DNA of 64,000 nucleotides from an uncultured SAR116 cluster alpha proteobacterium (GTDB lineage Bacteria > Pseudomonadota > Alphaproteobacteria > Puniceispirillales > Puniceispirillaceae). Positions within the stretch are counted from its first letter, which is position 1, and each line of letters starts with the position of its first letter. A program made the translations under genes and the position numbers. Below, piece after piece: positions 18,169 to 29,018 of the stretch. The stretch spans positions 1 through 64,000 of the forward strand of contig CACCQD010000006.1 of assembly GCA_902547925.1 (NCBI GenBank), written 5' to 3'. The notes below the pieces were generated by a model. That model was given only the letters and a program-made list of their open reading frames with translations. It was not told the DNA's origin and searched no databases.

Positions 18169-18175
18169 AGTGTCA

Positions 18176-18265
18176 GGAAGGCTGGGTGGACATGTCACCC
18201 GCCAATCCGGTCAGGTCCGAGAGGAAGCAGCCGCAGTGGACTGTTCATGGGTCGTCCAGTCTTCC
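18176..18265 (+). ncRNA. ffs: Signal recognition particle 4.5S RNA
   Basis: About 90 nt folding into one long hairpin. The ends GGAAG and CTTCC pair, and the tip holds the almost invariant SRP domain IV sequence (GGTCAGGTCC...AGGAAGCAGCC, 18209-18233 region), with GAG where many bacteria have GGA. The RNA binds Ffh and targets membrane proteins to the translocon. It lies directly upstream of dnaX, a frequent alphaproteobacterial neighbour. An open frame running through it in phase with dnaX (from 18186) is a by-product, not a longer DnaX. Confidence 0.85.
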
Positions 18266-18296
18266 GCTAGCTGATTGCGAGGACAGGTCGTCAACA

Positions 18297-20159
18297 ATGA
18301 GCCAAGAGGCACCAACAGCCTATCGCGTTCTTGCACGCAAATACCGACCAGAAACGTTTACCGCCCTGATTGGACAGGAAGTGCTTGTCCGCACTCTAAG
18401 CAATGCGCTGGAGATGAAACGAATCGCGCATGCCTTTGTCCTGACAGGGGTTCGCGGCATTGGCAAAACCTCAACGGCACGCCTTCTTGCCAAAGGGCTT
18501 AACTGCATCGGCGTGGACGGCAGCGGCAAAGAAACGCTGGAACCCTGCGGCAGCTGCGAGCCATGCACAGCCATTGGTGCTGGACGACATGTTGATGTGC
18601 TGGAAATCGACGCGGCAAGCCATACAGGCGTTGATGATGCGCGCGAGATCATCGAGGGCGTTGGCTATCGCCCGGTATCTGCACGCTACAAGATCTACAT
18701 CATCGACGAAGTTCATATGATGTCGAAAAGCGCATTCAATGCTTTGCTCAAAACACTCGAGGAGCCACCGGAAGCCGTTAAATTCATCTTTGCGACAACC
18801 GAAATCCGCAAAGTTCCCGTAACCATCCTGTCCCGGTGCCAACGCTATGATCTGCGCCGCGTGTCAGCCGACATGCTTGAGGAGCACCTCAAAAAAATCT
18901 GTGATCAGGAAGCCATTACCTATGATGCGGCTGCCCTGCGCACAATCGCCGTGGCGGCTGGTGGATCGGTGCGTGATGCGCTGTCAATGCTCGACCAAGC
19001 AGCAGCAATGACTGCAGACCAATTGGTTGAGGGTGCCGTCAATGACATGCTCGGCCGGCCTGGCCGTGGGGAGTCATTTGGCATTCTGGAAGCAACTTTT
19101 GATGGCGATGCCGCCGCGGCACTGTTACAGTTCGCGCGGGTGCACAAGAATGGTGCTGAAGCCGAAATGGTCGTCGCTGACCTATTGAACATCATCCATC
19201 AGGCGAGTCTGGCTGCCGCCGGCGCAGATCTTTCCGATCTGATCGAGAGTGAACGCCCAGGTATTGCTGCGCTCGGTGATTTGGGTATCGCCAAACTTGG
19301 GCGTGCGTGGCAGATGTTGCTGAAAGGACATGAGGAGGTCAGCAAAGCGCCAAGTCCGGCAGCAGCCTTTGAGATGCTGATAATCCGACTTGCCCATACG
19401 GCAAACATGCCAACCCCGGGAGACATTCTGCAAAAGCTTCCAAACGCTCCTCATACCAACATGAAGGAAACTTCAGCTGCAACAAAGGCCAGCACCGCGC
19501 CACCAGCCGAACCGGTGCAACAATCTTCCGCTCCGCTTGAAGCTGAACCCGTTGCCCATCCCACCGCCTCAACGCATATATCTGGCAATGGCGGACAACA
19601 GCAGGCTTTAGCCGAAAACATGCCACCAGACGTTGAGCCTCACCAGGCAGGAAATCTTCCTGCCAAAGCCCATCCTGGCGAGACCACACCAGCAGACCCA
19701 CCGCCACAGGATGTAGCCGCACCCTCTATTACCAGCCTCGCTGACATCGCCACTCTTGCCGAAGCCAAGGATGAAATGTTGCTGACCGCACGGGTGCGCA
19801 CGCATCTGCGGCTTGTTGCGCTTCAGCCCGGATCCCTGGAAGTGGCGCTAACAGAAAAGGCACCTGACTCATTGATCGGCGATTTGGCAAAATATCTGAC
19901 CGAATGGACCGGGCAGCGTTGGCTGGTCTCGATATCAGATGGCCCCGGCGGCAAAACCCTCGCCGAAGAACGTGCCGAACAGGCTGATGCCCTTAAAGAT
20001 GAAATCACCGAGACGCCGTTGGTAAAGACCATCCTGACGCTGTTTCCCGGCTCAAAGATCGAGGCGATCAAACCAAGCGATGCCGGCGACCACAATGGCA
20101 ATCTTTACATCAATGCAGGTAATGAACCGCCAATGACAGACGGGGAGAATGGCGAATGA
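18297..20159 (+). CDS. dnaX: DNA polymerase III subunit tau/gamma
   Basis: 620 aa. Clamp-loader ATPase: YRVLARKYRPETF start, Walker A GVRGIGKTSTAR, zinc module with four Cys (GLNC...CGSCEPC), Walker B IYIIDEVHMMS, sensor 1 ATTEIRKVP. Domain III ends near residue 390. A Pro/Ala-rich linker and a tau-type C-terminal domain follow. The ATG at 18297 is chosen because everything upstream in the same frame translates the 4.5S RNA. The stop overlaps the ybaB start as ATGA. Confidence 0.96.
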   Translation: MSQEAPTAYRVLARKYRPETFTALIGQEVLVRTLSNALEMKRIAHAFVLTGVRGIGKTSTARLLAKGLNCIGVDGSGKETLEPCGSCEPCTAIGAGRHVDVLEIDAASHTGVDDAREIIEGVGYRPVSARYKIYIIDEVHMMSKSAFNALLKTLEEPPEAVKFIFATTEIRKVPVTILSRCQRYDLRRVSADMLEEHLKKICDQEAITYDAAALRTIAVAAGGSVRDALSMLDQAAAMTADQLVEGAVNDMLGRPGRGESFGILEATFDGDAAAALLQFARVHKNGAEAEMVVADLLNIIHQASLAAAGADLSDLIESERPGIAALGDLGIAKLGRAWQMLLKGHEEVSKAPSPAAAFEMLIIRLAHTANMPTPGDILQKLPNAPHTNMKETSAATKASTAPPAEPVQQSSAPLEAEPVAHPTASTHISGNGGQQQALAENMPPDVEPHQAGNLPAKAHPGETTPADPPPQDVAAPSITSLADIATLAEAKDEMLLTARVRTHLRLVALQPGSLEVALTEKAPDSLIGDLAKYLTEWTGQRWLVSISDGPGGKTLAEERAEQADALKDEITETPLVKTILTLFPGSKIEAIKPSDAGDHNGNLYINAGNEPPMTDGENGE

Positions 20160-20482
20160 TGCGCAATATGGCCGGAATGATGAAGAAGGTTCAGGAAATG
20201 AAGGGGCGCATGGAAGCGCTGCAAAGCGAGATGGAACAGGCCAGCTTTGCCGCATCAGTGGGCGGCGGCTCCATTACCGTGACAGTAAATGGCAAAGGTT
20301 TTGTAATATCCGTTTCGATCAATCCAGCGTCTGTCGATGCAAATGAAATTGATGTTCTGGAAGACATGATCTGTCTGGCGACAAACAACGCCAAACAAAA
20401 TGCCGAAGCCGAGATGGCTGCCCGGATGAAAGACATCACTGGTGGCCTGCCATTGCCACCTGGCATGAACCTTCCTTTTTAA
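20156..20482 (+). CDS. ybaB: YbaB/EbfC nucleoid-associated protein
   Basis: 108 aa. Small DNA-binding dimer. The N-terminal Met-rich helix ([17 protein letters not shown]), the [13 protein letters not shown] core and the LPPGMNLPF tail are typical. It overlaps dnaX by 4 bases and precedes recR by 16 bases, giving the classic dnaX-ybaB-recR unit. The cellular role (nucleoid binding, link to repair or clamp loader) is family knowledge. Confidence 0.93.
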   Translation: MMRNMAGMMKKVQEMKGRMEALQSEMEQASFAASVGGGSITVTVNGKGFVISVSINPASVDANEIDVLEDMICLATNNAKQNAEAEMAARMKDITGGLPLPPGMNLPF

Positions 20483-20498
20483 ATCAACAGGTATCAAG

Positions 20499-21092
20499 AT
20501 GTACAATGCGGTTGAAGACCTGATCAAGAAAATGGCCCGTATCCCCGGACTTGGTCCACGGTCTGCGCGCCGCGCCGCGCTGTTTTTGCTGCAGAACCGC
20601 GAGCGGTTGATGATGCCGCTCGCCCTTGAAATGAATGACGTGGCAACACGTATCCGTGCCTGCGCAGATTGTGGCAATCTCGACACTGGTGATGTCTGCA
20701 AGATCTGCATCGACACTCGACGAGACCGGTCCATCATCTGTGTCGTTGAGGATGTTGGCAGCCTGTGGGCGATTGAGCGCGCAGCCGTCTTTCACGGCCT
20801 GTATCATGTGCTTGGTGGAACATTAAGCGCGATTGATGGCCGCGGCCCGAATGAGCTTCACATTGATCGACTTGTCAAACGCGCGGGTCACCCGGAAATA
20901 ACCGAGGTCATTCTGGCGCTCTCCGCGACGGTCGATGGCCAGACAACGGCGCATTACATCCGGGAGCGCATTGCCGGATTGTCGGTCGACGTCACCCGGC
21001 TGGCACATGGTGTACCGGTTGGTGGAGAACTTGACTATCTTGACGATGGAACGCTGGCGCAAGCGTTGAAAGCGCGGGGCAAACTGGGCTAG
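20499..21092 (+). CDS. recR: Recombination mediator RecR
   Basis: 197 aa. Works with RecF/RecO to load RecA on SSB-coated gaps. Helix-hairpin-helix [15 protein letters not shown], a four-cysteine zinc finger (CADC...CKIC), a Toprim domain starting [14 protein letters not shown], and the conserved [17 protein letters not shown] near the end. Its stop overlaps the end of the convergent rmuC gene by 4 bases. Confidence 0.96.
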   Translation: MYNAVEDLIKKMARIPGLGPRSARRAALFLLQNRERLMMPLALEMNDVATRIRACADCGNLDTGDVCKICIDTRRDRSIICVVEDVGSLWAIERAAVFHGLYHVLGGTLSAIDGRGPNELHIDRLVKRAGHPEITEVILALSATVDGQTTAHYIRERIAGLSVDVTRLAHGVPVGGELDYLDDGTLAQALKARGKLG

Positions 21093-22168
21093 CTCAGAAG
21101 ATCCGGCTTGGGGTCAGCCGCGTCTGCCACCGGCGAGACAGCCCGCTCCTTCGCCACCTCGATTTGGGTGATTTTCTGCCCCCGCGAGGTTATTTTTCGT
21201 GTGGAGGTCTGAATATCGCTGATGTCCTTTTCCGCCTGCTGGAAATGCGTGGCCAATTTGGCAACACGATCATCTAGCCGGGTAACATCCTGAATCATCA
21301 TGTCCACTTCTTTTTGAATCTGGCCGGCCGCCTCATGCATCTGGGCGTCACGCAGAATGGCCCTGACAGTATGCAGGATCAACATCAAATTGTCCGGGCC
21401 AGCCATATAGACATGCGCCCGGCGACTGGCCTCGACCAATTTTGGCAGTTGCAGATTTATTTCAGCATAAACGGACTCTGATGGCAGAAACAAAATAGCG
21501 CTCTCTGCCGTTTCGCCAGGAACGATATATTTTTGTGCAATGTCATTGATGTGTTTTTTGACATCACCTTCTAGTGAGCGCCGCGCCGCCACACGCGCTG
21601 CCTCATCAGCCGCTTCGGTCAGTGCGCGAAAGGATTCGAGGGGAAATTTGGAGTCAATACAGATTGAGCCGGGGGGGTTGGGCATGGTGATGTAACAATC
21701 GACGCGACGACCATTGGTCAATGTATGCTGGAAAGAAAAAGCACTGTCCGGCAGCGCATCCTTGACAAGGTTTTCCAGCTGAACCTCACCAAAACTGCCG
21801 CGCGCCTGTTTGTTCGACAGGATGTTCTGCAGCTGTGTGACCTGGCCAGACAATTGTGAGATATGGTTGTTCGCCTCGGTTATGACGGCAAGTTTTTCGG
21901 CCATCCCGGTAAGGGATTTGGTTGTGCGCTCATTCTGATCACGTAATGATTTTTCAAGCCGTGTACTAAGCCTTCCTTCCGACTCGGCCATCTGGCTGGC
22001 AATCACATTTTGCAGCTCGCCCGACTGGCCCGCAATCTGCAACAACTGGCCCCTCAACTCAGCAAGGCCGGTATCGTCCCCTGCTGGCTGGCGCCACAGC
22101 AGTATCATGACCAATAGCAGAATGACGGCTGTAAGCGCGATGATGATAAGAGTGGGAAATCCTGGCAT
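21089..22168 (-). CDS. rmuC: DNA recombination protein RmuC
   Basis: 359 aa from the ATG at 22168. One N-terminal membrane span (about residues 5-24), a long coiled coil (about 35-110), and the RmuC nuclease-like domain with [22 protein letters not shown] and the [13 protein letters not shown] segment. The frame stays open to 22468, but that extension overlaps def and has no family character. RmuC limits inversions or rearrangements by an unclear mechanism. Convergent with recR and divergent from def. Confidence 0.9.
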   Translation of the reverse strand: MPGFPTLIIIALTAVILLLVMILLWRQPAGDDTGLAELRGQLLQIAGQSGELQNVIASQMAESEGRLSTRLEKSLRDQNERTTKSLTGMAEKLAVITEANNHISQLSGQVTQLQNILSNKQARGSFGEVQLENLVKDALPDSAFSFQHTLTNGRRVDCYITMPNPPGSICIDSKFPLESFRALTEAADEAARVAARRSLEGDVKKHINDIAQKYIVPGETAESAILFLPSESVYAEINLQLPKLVEASRRAHVYMAGPDNLMLILHTVRAILRDAQMHEAAGQIQKEVDMMIQDVTRLDDRVAKLATHFQQAEKDISDIQTSTRKITSRGQKITQIEVAKERAVSPVADAADPKPDLLS

Positions 22169-22310
22169 GACTGGCGGACTCTTGCATTTCCTGTGCTGAT
22201 TAGAACAAGTGTCGCATGCCGACGGCTTGACTGCAACGGCGCCATCGCCTAACTGATTGACATTGTTGAAGCCAATCGTTTCAGCACATCCGAACAGGCA
22301 AAGGCAAACT

Positions 22311-22841
22311 ATGGCGCTCATTCCGATTATCACCATCCCCGATCCAGTCCTGCGCAAAGTGGCTGCGCCTGTCCCAGAGATCACGGACAGGATCCAGCAA
22401 CTGTTGACGGATATGGCCGAGACCATGTACGACGCGCCAGGTATTGGTCTCGCCGCCCCACAGATCAATATCAGTCAGCGCTTGATCGTCATGGATTGTG
22501 GCAAGGATGAGACACCAGAATTGTTCAAAATGATCAATCCGGAGATCATCAACCGATCGCACGAGTTGGCCGTTCTTGAGGAGGGCTGCCTGTCCATACC
22601 TGACCAGACAGCCGATGTGGAACGCCCTGCTGTTGTCGAGGTGAAATATACCGATATCGCCGGCGACGAGAAACGCCTGACCTGCGAGGGGTTGCTTGCC
22701 GCTTGCGTCCAACATGAAGTGGATCACCTTGATGGAGTGTTGTTCATCGATCACATCTCGCGGTTGAAACGCGATATGATCGTACGCCGCTTCATGAAGG
22801 AGATGCGCCAATCCGGCAGTGGTAGCCCGAAAGGCGAGTAA
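22311..22841 (+). CDS. def: Peptide deformylase
   Basis: 176 aa from the ATG at 22311; an in-frame codon at 22257 adds 18 residues that do not look like the family. Removes the formyl group from new proteins. All three metal motifs are present: GIGLAAPQ, EEGCLS, and QHEVDHLDG. First gene of def-fmt-truA; fmt starts 4 bases after its stop. Confidence 0.96.
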   Translation: MALIPIITIPDPVLRKVAAPVPEITDRIQQLLTDMAETMYDAPGIGLAAPQINISQRLIVMDCGKDETPELFKMINPEIINRSHELAVLEEGCLSIPDQTADVERPAVVEVKYTDIAGDEKRLTCEGLLAACVQHEVDHLDGVLFIDHISRLKRDMIVRRFMKEMRQSGSGSPKGE

Positions 22842-22845
22842 TCTG

Positions 22846-23826
22846 ATGACCACACGGCCAGACAACAAGAAGCGTATTGTCTTCATGGGAAGTCCAGATT
22901 TTGCCATACCAGCGCTGGCGCGCCTCACCCTCGAGCATAACGTTGCTGCGGTCTATACTCAACCTCCCCGGCCAGCTGGTCGCGGCATGAAGGAGCAGCT
23001 GGTTCCTCTTGCGAAATACGCACAGCAACTTGACCTGCCCGTCTGTTGGCCACGCTCACTCAAATCCACTGATGTGCAAGACGAACTGGCGGCATTTGAT
23101 GCGGATGCCTTTGTCGTTGTCGCCTATGGATTGTTGTTGCCAAAACAAGTGCTGGACATGCCACGCTATGGCTGCATCAACGGGCACGCTTCACTGTTGC
23201 CGCGCTGGCGCGGCGCGGCACCAATTCAACGCGCAATCGCCGCTGGCGACACTCGCACCGGCATGTCGGCCATGCGAATGGAGACGGGGCTGGACACAGG
23301 ACCGGTTCTTACCACGCTGGAGTGCGAGATCGCGGAGGATGACACCGCTGGCAGCCTGCATGACAGGCTTGCCCAGCTGAACGCCGACCTGCTGGAAACC
23401 GTCATTGCAGACCTGCCAAATTCTCTGGCGCAGGCGCAGGCGCAGGATGTTGAGAACACGATCTACGCACCAAAGATCAGTACCGCTGAATGTGCCATTG
23501 ACTGGCATGCGCCACTTTCAGTCACGGATCGAAAAATCCGGGCATTCTCACCCCATCCCGGGACCTGGTTCGACGGTCCAAAAGGCCGCATCAAGATAGC
23601 CGCGGCAAGACCTGCGACCGGCACGCCCGACAACGCTCAAGCTGGCAGCTTCCTCGGTATCGGTCCGGCAGGCCAGATGCGCGTGGCAACGATCGACGGG
23701 GTTCTTGAAATTTCTCGGGTGCAGCCAGCAGGTAAAAGGGCAATGGAGGCGCGCGACTTTTTGAATGGGCAGGACATAGCTCCCGGTAATGTTTTTGGCC
23801 CACAACCTGACGTCAACCCATCATGA
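22846..23826 (+). CDS. fmt: Methionyl-tRNA formyltransferase
   Basis: 326 aa. Formylates initiator Met-tRNA. Landmarks are KKRIVFMGSPDFA, YTQPPRPAGRG, INGHASLLPRWRGAAPIQRAI with the catalytic Asn/His, and METGLDTGPVL. The ATG at 22846 is chosen because it follows the def stop; a codon at 22819 lies inside def. Its stop overlaps the truA start as ATGA. Confidence 0.95.
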   Translation: MTTRPDNKKRIVFMGSPDFAIPALARLTLEHNVAAVYTQPPRPAGRGMKEQLVPLAKYAQQLDLPVCWPRSLKSTDVQDELAAFDADAFVVVAYGLLLPKQVLDMPRYGCINGHASLLPRWRGAAPIQRAIAAGDTRTGMSAMRMETGLDTGPVLTTLECEIAEDDTAGSLHDRLAQLNADLLETVIADLPNSLAQAQAQDVENTIYAPKISTAECAIDWHAPLSVTDRKIRAFSPHPGTWFDGPKGRIKIAAARPATGTPDNAQAGSFLGIGPAGQMRVATIDGVLEISRVQPAGKRAMEARDFLNGQDIAPGNVFGPQPDVNPS

Positions 23827-24581
23827 CACAGCGCTTTCTGATCAGGATTGAATATGATGGCTCGCCTTTCGTTGGCTGGCAGCGACAGGCCAATGGCATC
23901 TCCGTCCAACAGGTGATTGAGGAAGCAGCAACCCAGCTATGCGGTCATGCCATTCAGATTCAAGGGGCCGGACGAACCGATTCGGGGGTACACGCAACAG
24001 GACAGGTGGCACATCTGGACTTACCCGACAAATTCGATGAAAACAGGGTCACCGAGGCGCTGAATGCGCTGATTGGGAATTGGCCAGTGACAATCTTGCA
24101 AGCGCAGGCTGTCGATGAGAGTGTTCATGCGCGGTTTTCCGCGACGCAACGTCAATATCTTTATCGAATTCTGGCCCAGCGGACACCGCCCGCGCTAGCG
24201 CTCGGACGCGTTTGGCATCACAGGCAACGACTTGATCCAACAGCCATGCAGCTGGCGGCTGGCCGGCTTATTGGCAAGCATGATTTTACCAGCTTTCGGG
24301 CGAGCCAGTGCCAGGCAGGCAGCGCCATTCGCACATTAGACGAGTTGCGCATCGAAGCCGTTGGCGCAGAAATACATCTGCACGTTGCTGCGCGGTCATT
24401 TCTGCACCATCAAGTGCGCAACATCACAGGCACACTGGCTCTTGTTGGCGCTGAAAAATGGAGTGCCAATGACGTCAGTGCCGCGCTTGCCGCGCGTGAC
24501 AGAGCTGCGGCTGGTCCAACAGCCCCTGCCGAGGGTCTATATCTCTCAACTGTAAGCTACGAGGGTATCGACTGGTCCTAG
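23823..24581 (+). CDS. truA: tRNA pseudouridine synthase A
   Basis: 252 aa. Makes pseudouridine at positions 38-40 of tRNA anticodon arms. The start RFLIRIEYDGSPFVGWQRQ, the catalytic aspartate in AGRTDSGVHATGQV, and FLHHQVRNITGTL are diagnostic. Coupled to fmt by a 4-base overlap; its 3' end overlaps the convergent membrane-protein gene by 4 bases. Confidence 0.96.
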   Translation: MTQRFLIRIEYDGSPFVGWQRQANGISVQQVIEEAATQLCGHAIQIQGAGRTDSGVHATGQVAHLDLPDKFDENRVTEALNALIGNWPVTILQAQAVDESVHARFSATQRQYLYRILAQRTPPALALGRVWHHRQRLDPTAMQLAAGRLIGKHDFTSFRASQCQAGSAIRTLDELRIEAVGAEIHLHVAARSFLHHQVRNITGTLALVGAEKWSANDVSAALAARDRAAAGPTAPAEGLYLSTVSYEGIDWS

Positions 24582-25147
24582 CCAAACGGCATATGCATCC
24601 TTACCTGTACAATGATGAACAGCAGTAGATCAATGGCGAATGACAGCGAAAGAAAGACGGTTGCAATCCATCCACCACGCTGCAGTTGCACCTTGCCAAG
24701 CCGCCACAGCCAATAGATTGTCCAAACGATGATTGGCGTAATCAACATCAGCAATTTCGGGTTTGCGGAAACGATCACCAAATTCTGGATGATCCCGGCA
24801 AACAGATGCTGGACATTCTCGATCCACAGAAAGGGCACGGTATAGGCAAACATTCGCGCTTCGAGTTGCAGCGCGCGCAGCGCCACCATGAACAAAAACA
24901 CCATGACGAGGACGGCTAGCATCTGCATCATCATGTTGGCAAACAGCAAGGTAAGTCCATTCTGGGTGCCCGGATATACAGACACCAAAAAGGTGAAAAT
25001 CATCGATGACCAGATCGCCTGCCACAGGCCGGGGATGTTGGCTTGAAACGCATCATCAATTGACAGCCTGCCCAGCATCACCAGCACTGTGCGTCTGATA
25101 TAGATAAACAGTACACCCGGTGCCAATGTCAGGCCATAATGCTGCAT
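24578..25147 (-). CDS. Hypothetical multi-pass membrane protein
   Basis: 189 aa with about five predicted membrane segments (roughly residues 8-24, 45-62, 66-92, 125-147, 162-184). I do not recognise the family with certainty; the layout resembles small Yip1-like membrane proteins, but no decisive motif is seen. The start overlaps the dapE stop by one base, so it is probably co-translated after dapE and co-transcribed with dapD-dapE. Confidence 0.7.
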   Translation of the reverse strand: MQHYGLTLAPGVLFIYIRRTVLVMLGRLSIDDAFQANIPGLWQAIWSSMIFTFLVSVYPGTQNGLTLLFANMMMQMLAVLVMVFLFMVALRALQLEARMFAYTVPFLWIENVQHLFAGIIQNLVIVSANPKLLMLITPIIVWTIYWLWRLGKVQLQRGGWIATVFLSLSFAIDLLLFIIVQVRMHMPFG

Positions 25148-26301
25148 TACCTCACCTTTTCAAAAAATGAGTGCAGGATGTGTGTGTAGACATCGGTCAG
25201 AGCGTCAATATCCTCCACCGCGACCTGCTCATCAATCTTGTGCATCGTCTTACCGACCAGTCCAAATTCGGCTACCGGACAAATAGTAGTGATGAACCTT
25301 GCATCTGATGTGCCGCCATTGGTCAATAATTCCGGTCTACGCCCGACAATTTTTTCTGCCGCCTCGGCGATCATCTCCGTCAGTTGACCGGGAGGCGTCA
25401 CAAAGGGATGCGCCGTCGCCTTCCAGTGCGCCTCCCATTTGCCGCCAACACGGTTAAAATGTTCCTCAAGCCAGCCAATCAGGCTGTCAGCGCTATGTTC
25501 GGTATTGAAGCGGATATTAAACTGAGCTGTTGCACTTGCCGGAATGACATTACCAGCTGTGTTGCCAACATCAATTGAGGTGACATTCGTTGTCGACGGG
25601 TCAAAGAATTCTGTACCACCATCAAGCTCACAGCCATTCACAGGTGCCAACATGGCTAATAGATGTGTCAGTGGGTTGTCGGCTAAATGCGGATAGGCAA
25701 CATGCCCCTGAATGCCGGTAACCATCAGCTGGCAGGACAGGCTCCCGCGCCGCCCATTCTTAATGACGTCACCCATCTCACTGACATTGGTCGGCTCACC
25801 AACAAGACACATATTCGGGACATGATCATTGTCGCGCACCCAGTCAACCATTCTGGTGGTTCCATTGATGGCATCACCTTCCTCATCGCCGGTAATCAGA
25901 AAACTGATCGACCCGTGTTGCGGTGGTGTTTCCAAGAACTGCGCAGCGGCGGCCACAAACGCGGCAACACCACCCTTCATATCAGCTGCCCCGCGACCAT
26001 GAAGCCTGCCATCAACAATCTCTCCAGAAAAGGGATCATGAGTCCAGGCGGCCGCATCACCCGGCGGCACTACATCGGTATGGCCGGCAAAGGCGAAGTG
26101 CGGCCCATCCGTGCCCCACCGGGCAAACAGATTGTCCACGCGGGCCTCACCCTCGCCAAATGGCAGGCGCGTGCAGGCACAGCCCATGGCTGTCAGTTCG
26201 GCCTCAAGCAAATCAAGGGCACCGCCCTCAGCAGGGGTCACAGAAGGACATCGAACGAGCCTCTGTGCGAGCAGAACAGCTTGTGAGGTTCTGTCCATCA
26301 A
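25147..26301 (-). CDS. dapE: Succinyl-diaminopimelate desuccinylase
   Basis: 384 aa. Zn-dependent M20 peptidase-fold enzyme giving LL-diaminopimelate in lysine and peptidoglycan synthesis. Landmarks are [14 protein letters not shown], the metal motif [33 protein letters not shown], and NGGTSDARF. The start overlaps the end of dapD by 4 bases, giving a dapD-dapE couple. Confidence 0.95.
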   Translation of the reverse strand: MMDRTSQAVLLAQRLVRCPSVTPAEGGALDLLEAELTAMGCACTRLPFGEGEARVDNLFARWGTDGPHFAFAGHTDVVPPGDAAAWTHDPFSGEIVDGRLHGRGAADMKGGVAAFVAAAAQFLETPPQHGSISFLITGDEEGDAINGTTRMVDWVRDNDHVPNMCLVGEPTNVSEMGDVIKNGRRGSLSCQLMVTGIQGHVAYPHLADNPLTHLLAMLAPVNGCELDGGTEFFDPSTTNVTSIDVGNTAGNVIPASATAQFNIRFNTEHSADSLIGWLEEHFNRVGGKWEAHWKATAHPFVTPPGQLTEMIAEAAEKIVGRRPELLTNGGTSDARFITTICPVAEFGLVGKTMHKIDEQVAVEDIDALTDVYTHILHSFFEKVR

Positions 26302-27158
26302 TCTCTCAAAAGATCATTTACCGAAGTTTTGGAACGGGTTTTCTCATCCACCTGTTTGATGATCACGGCACAGGATAGTGACGGTCCGGGGTTGCCATCG
26401 GCAAGCGGCTTTCCCGGCAACGAGCCCGGCACCACAACTGAATAGGCTGGCACACGTCCCATGTGAACCTTACCAGTCACACGGTCAATAATTTTTGTTG
26501 AGGCGCCGATGAACACACCCATTGACAGAACAGCACCGCGCTCAACAACCACCCCCTCGACAACCTCGGAACGGGCGCCAATGAAACAATCATCCTCGAT
26601 GATCACCGGACCAGCCTGCAATGGCTCAAGAACACCGCCGATGCCAGCACCGCCAGACAGGTGGACATTCTTACCAATCTGCGCACACGATCCAACAGTC
26701 GCCCATGTATCAACCATTGTGCCGCCATCGACAAAAGCACCAAGATTGACAAAACTCGGCATCAGCACAGCACCCGAGGCAATATGGGCTGAGTACCGGA
26801 CAATACAGCCGGGAACAGCGCGAAAGCCTGCAGCACGAAATCTGGTTTCATCCCAGCCAGAAAATTTCGAGGGCACCTTATCCCACCAGAGTGCCTCGCC
26901 GGCCTCCGGATAATGCGTACCTGAGGGTATGCAGGCCATGTCATTAAGGCGGAACGACAACAGCACAGCTTTTTTCAGCCACTGATTGACCTGCCATTGA
27001 TGGTCTCCAAGAGGTTCGGCAACCCGTGCAGCCCCGCTGTCGAGCATATCCAGCGCTACCATTACAGCCTCTCGCACAGCGCCACCTGTCTGGGTGCTGA
27101 CATTATCACGGTCATCCCAAGCAGCGTCAATTTCAGTTTCAAGTTGCGCCTTATCCAT
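26298..27158 (-). CDS. dapD: 2,3,4,5-tetrahydropyridine-2,6-dicarboxylate N-succinyltransferase
   Basis: 286 aa from the ATG at 27158, which has a strong GGGAGG ribosome site; the frame stays open to 27245, overlapping the neighbouring gene. The left-handed beta-helix of hexapeptide repeats covers about residues 110-230 (for example [35 protein letters not shown]). Precedes dapE in the lysine/DAP pathway. Confidence 0.95.
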   Translation of the reverse strand: MDKAQLETEIDAAWDDRDNVSTQTGGAVREAVMVALDMLDSGAARVAEPLGDHQWQVNQWLKKAVLLSFRLNDMACIPSGTHYPEAGEALWWDKVPSKFSGWDETRFRAAGFRAVPGCIVRYSAHIASGAVLMPSFVNLGAFVDGGTMVDTWATVGSCAQIGKNVHLSGGAGIGGVLEPLQAGPVIIEDDCFIGARSEVVEGVVVERGAVLSMGVFIGASTKIIDRVTGKVHMGRVPAYSVVVPGSLPGKPLADGNPGPSLSCAVIIKQVDEKTRSKTSVNDLLRD

Positions 27159-27234
27159 TTTGGCCTCCCGGTCGGTATGCGGGCTGACCGCGCGGCCACC
27201 CGTTTTATTTGTCTCTGATATCGGCGTTTCACGC

Positions 27235-27933
27235 CTAATTGGCAAGGGTCTGGCCGGTCAGCGGCGCAAGAAAGCTCTTCAAATCCTCACCAATGTAATG
27301 CACATAGGGCTCGTCGGCACCCTTGTTGGCCCATTCATATTCACTTGTCAGCCAGACAGTCCGCATGCCCATGGCCGCGGCCGGCTCAAGATTACGCGCC
27401 ATATCTTCGATCATCACCGCGCCATGTGGATCAATGCCAGTCTTCTCCATGAATTTTGCAAAAGCATGGGCTTCTGGCTTAGGCACATAGTCAGCTCCCA
27501 CAATGTCAAAGATATGCTCAAAATGATGGCGGATACCATAAGCATTTAGGATGTTCTCAGCATGCGGCACGGTGCCGTTCGTGAAGATATGTTTTCGGCC
27601 GGGCAACTTGGCAAGCATCGCCTCCAACTCGGCCTCACGCGGCAAATCACTGACATCAATGTCGTGCACGAAATGCAAATAGTCAGATGGCTCAAGTCCC
27701 TCCTCAACCATAAGACCGCGCATCGTCGTTCCATAGCGCTGGAACAAATCCTTTTGAATCACGCGCGCCTCATCCTGTGGTACGTCAAAATGGATGGCTA
27801 CAAATTCAGTGATCCGCACGGCAACGCGTACAAACAGATTGGAACGTGCGGGATAGATTGTATTGTCGAGGTCAAAGATCCAGTCCTTGATTTCCTCCAC
27901 AGGAAAAGTCTGCACCATGATTTTTAACTCCAT
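27235..27933 (-). CDS. Pyrimidine 5'-nucleotidase (HAD superfamily)
   Basis: 232 aa. The HAD motif [14 protein letters not shown], a cap region, [13 protein letters not shown] and [12 protein letters not shown] match the SDT1-like pyrimidine 5'-nucleotidase family that is regularly found between argB and dapD in alphaproteobacteria. A second ATG at 27918 is an equally good start. Substrate specificity is inferred from the family. Confidence 0.85.
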   Translation of the reverse strand: MELKIMVQTFPVEEIKDWIFDLDNTIYPARSNLFVRVAVRITEFVAIHFDVPQDEARVIQKDLFQRYGTTMRGLMVEEGLEPSDYLHFVHDIDVSDLPREAELEAMLAKLPGRKHIFTNGTVPHAENILNAYGIRHHFEHIFDIVGADYVPKPEAHAFAKFMEKTGIDPHGAVMIEDMARNLEPAAAMGMRTVWLTSEYEWANKGADEPYVHYIGEDLKSFLAPLTGQTLAN

Positions 27934-27962
27934 CTTTTTACTCTGTGAGGTCGACCAGAAAT

Positions 27963-28871
27963 CTAGTCAGGCTTGATAAAGGTGCCCATCCCATGTTCGG
28001 TAAACAATTCGACAAGCAAGGCATGCGGCGCGCGTCCGTCCATGATTACCGCAGCTTCGGCGCCGCCAAGGACAGCCTGAATACAGGTCTCAACCTTTGG
28101 GATCATCCCGCCAGAGACCGTACCGTCATGGATCAGGCTTTCTGCCTCGCTCACCGTGAGTTCGGACATCAGATTGCCAGCGTTGTCGAGCACCCCTGGA
28201 ACATCTGTCAGCATCAACATCCGCGTGGCACCAAGCGCAGCAGAGATAGCACCGGCTGCCGTGTCAGCATTGATGTTGTAAGTCATCCCGTCCTCACCAC
28301 CACCTACCGGAGCCACAACGGGGATCAGATTTTTTTCACCGAGGGCGTCCAGAACTTCAGTGTTGATCTTCGAGGGTTCACCAACAAAGCCAAGGTCAAC
28401 AACTTTCTCTATCGCGCTTTCAGCTGATTTCGCCTGAGCCAACAGCTTGCGTGCCATGATCAAGCCACCATCCTTGCCGGAGATACCGACAGCACGACCA
28501 CCAGCCATGGTGATGGCGGCAACAAGTGCCTTGTTGATCCCTCCAGCCAAAACCATTTCAACGACGGATATGGTTGCTTCATCTGTCACCCGCAATCCGT
28601 CGACAAAATTCGACTCAATCTGCAGCTTCTTCAGCATCTCACCAATCTGCGGGCCGCCGCCATGCACCACGACAGGCCGCGCGCCCACCTGATCGAGAAG
28701 CGCAATATCAGATGCAAAGGCACTCACATATTCAGGCTCACCCATGGCATGGCCGCCAAATTTAACGACGATGGTCTTAGCAGAATAGCGGCGCATGAAC
28801 GGAAGAGCTTCGATCAGCATACCTGCTTTTTCGAGGAACTGGTCTGCCGATGTGTTTTGCGAATCATCCAT
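27963..28871 (-). CDS. argB: Acetylglutamate kinase
   Basis: 302 aa from the ATG at 28871. Phosphorylates N-acetylglutamate in arginine synthesis. Landmarks are [43 protein letters not shown], and the C-terminal [11 protein letters not shown]. It lies between engB and the nucleotidase gene on the same strand. Whether it is arginine-inhibited cannot be read with certainty. Confidence 0.95.
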   Translation of the reverse strand: MDDSQNTSADQFLEKAGMLIEALPFMRRYSAKTIVVKFGGHAMGEPEYVSAFASDIALLDQVGARPVVVHGGGPQIGEMLKKLQIESNFVDGLRVTDEATISVVEMVLAGGINKALVAAITMAGGRAVGISGKDGGLIMARKLLAQAKSAESAIEKVVDLGFVGEPSKINTEVLDALGEKNLIPVVAPVGGGEDGMTYNINADTAAGAISAALGATRMLMLTDVPGVLDNAGNLMSELTVSEAESLIHDGTVSGGMIPKVETCIQAVLGGAEAAVIMDGRAPHALLVELFTEHGMGTFIKPD

Positions 28872-29018
28872 AGTGCCGCCCTTCAACCAGCGATCAGTCT
28901 CAGACGGGACAAGGTGGTATCAGGCCGGCCCGTATGCGCACCAACTGCACCCGCCAAAATATCTGTATTGTGGTGAGATAAGCAAGCCCCACGTGACGCG
29001 ATAAACAGCGAAAAATTC

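Noticed and set aside
18186-18296. N-terminal extension of DnaX
   Set aside because: The extension translates the 4.5S RNA hairpin, so the real start is at 18,297.
22169-22468. 100-residue N-terminal extension of RmuC
   Set aside because: Overlaps def on the opposite strand and lacks RmuC character; the membrane anchor begins right after the ATG at 22,168.
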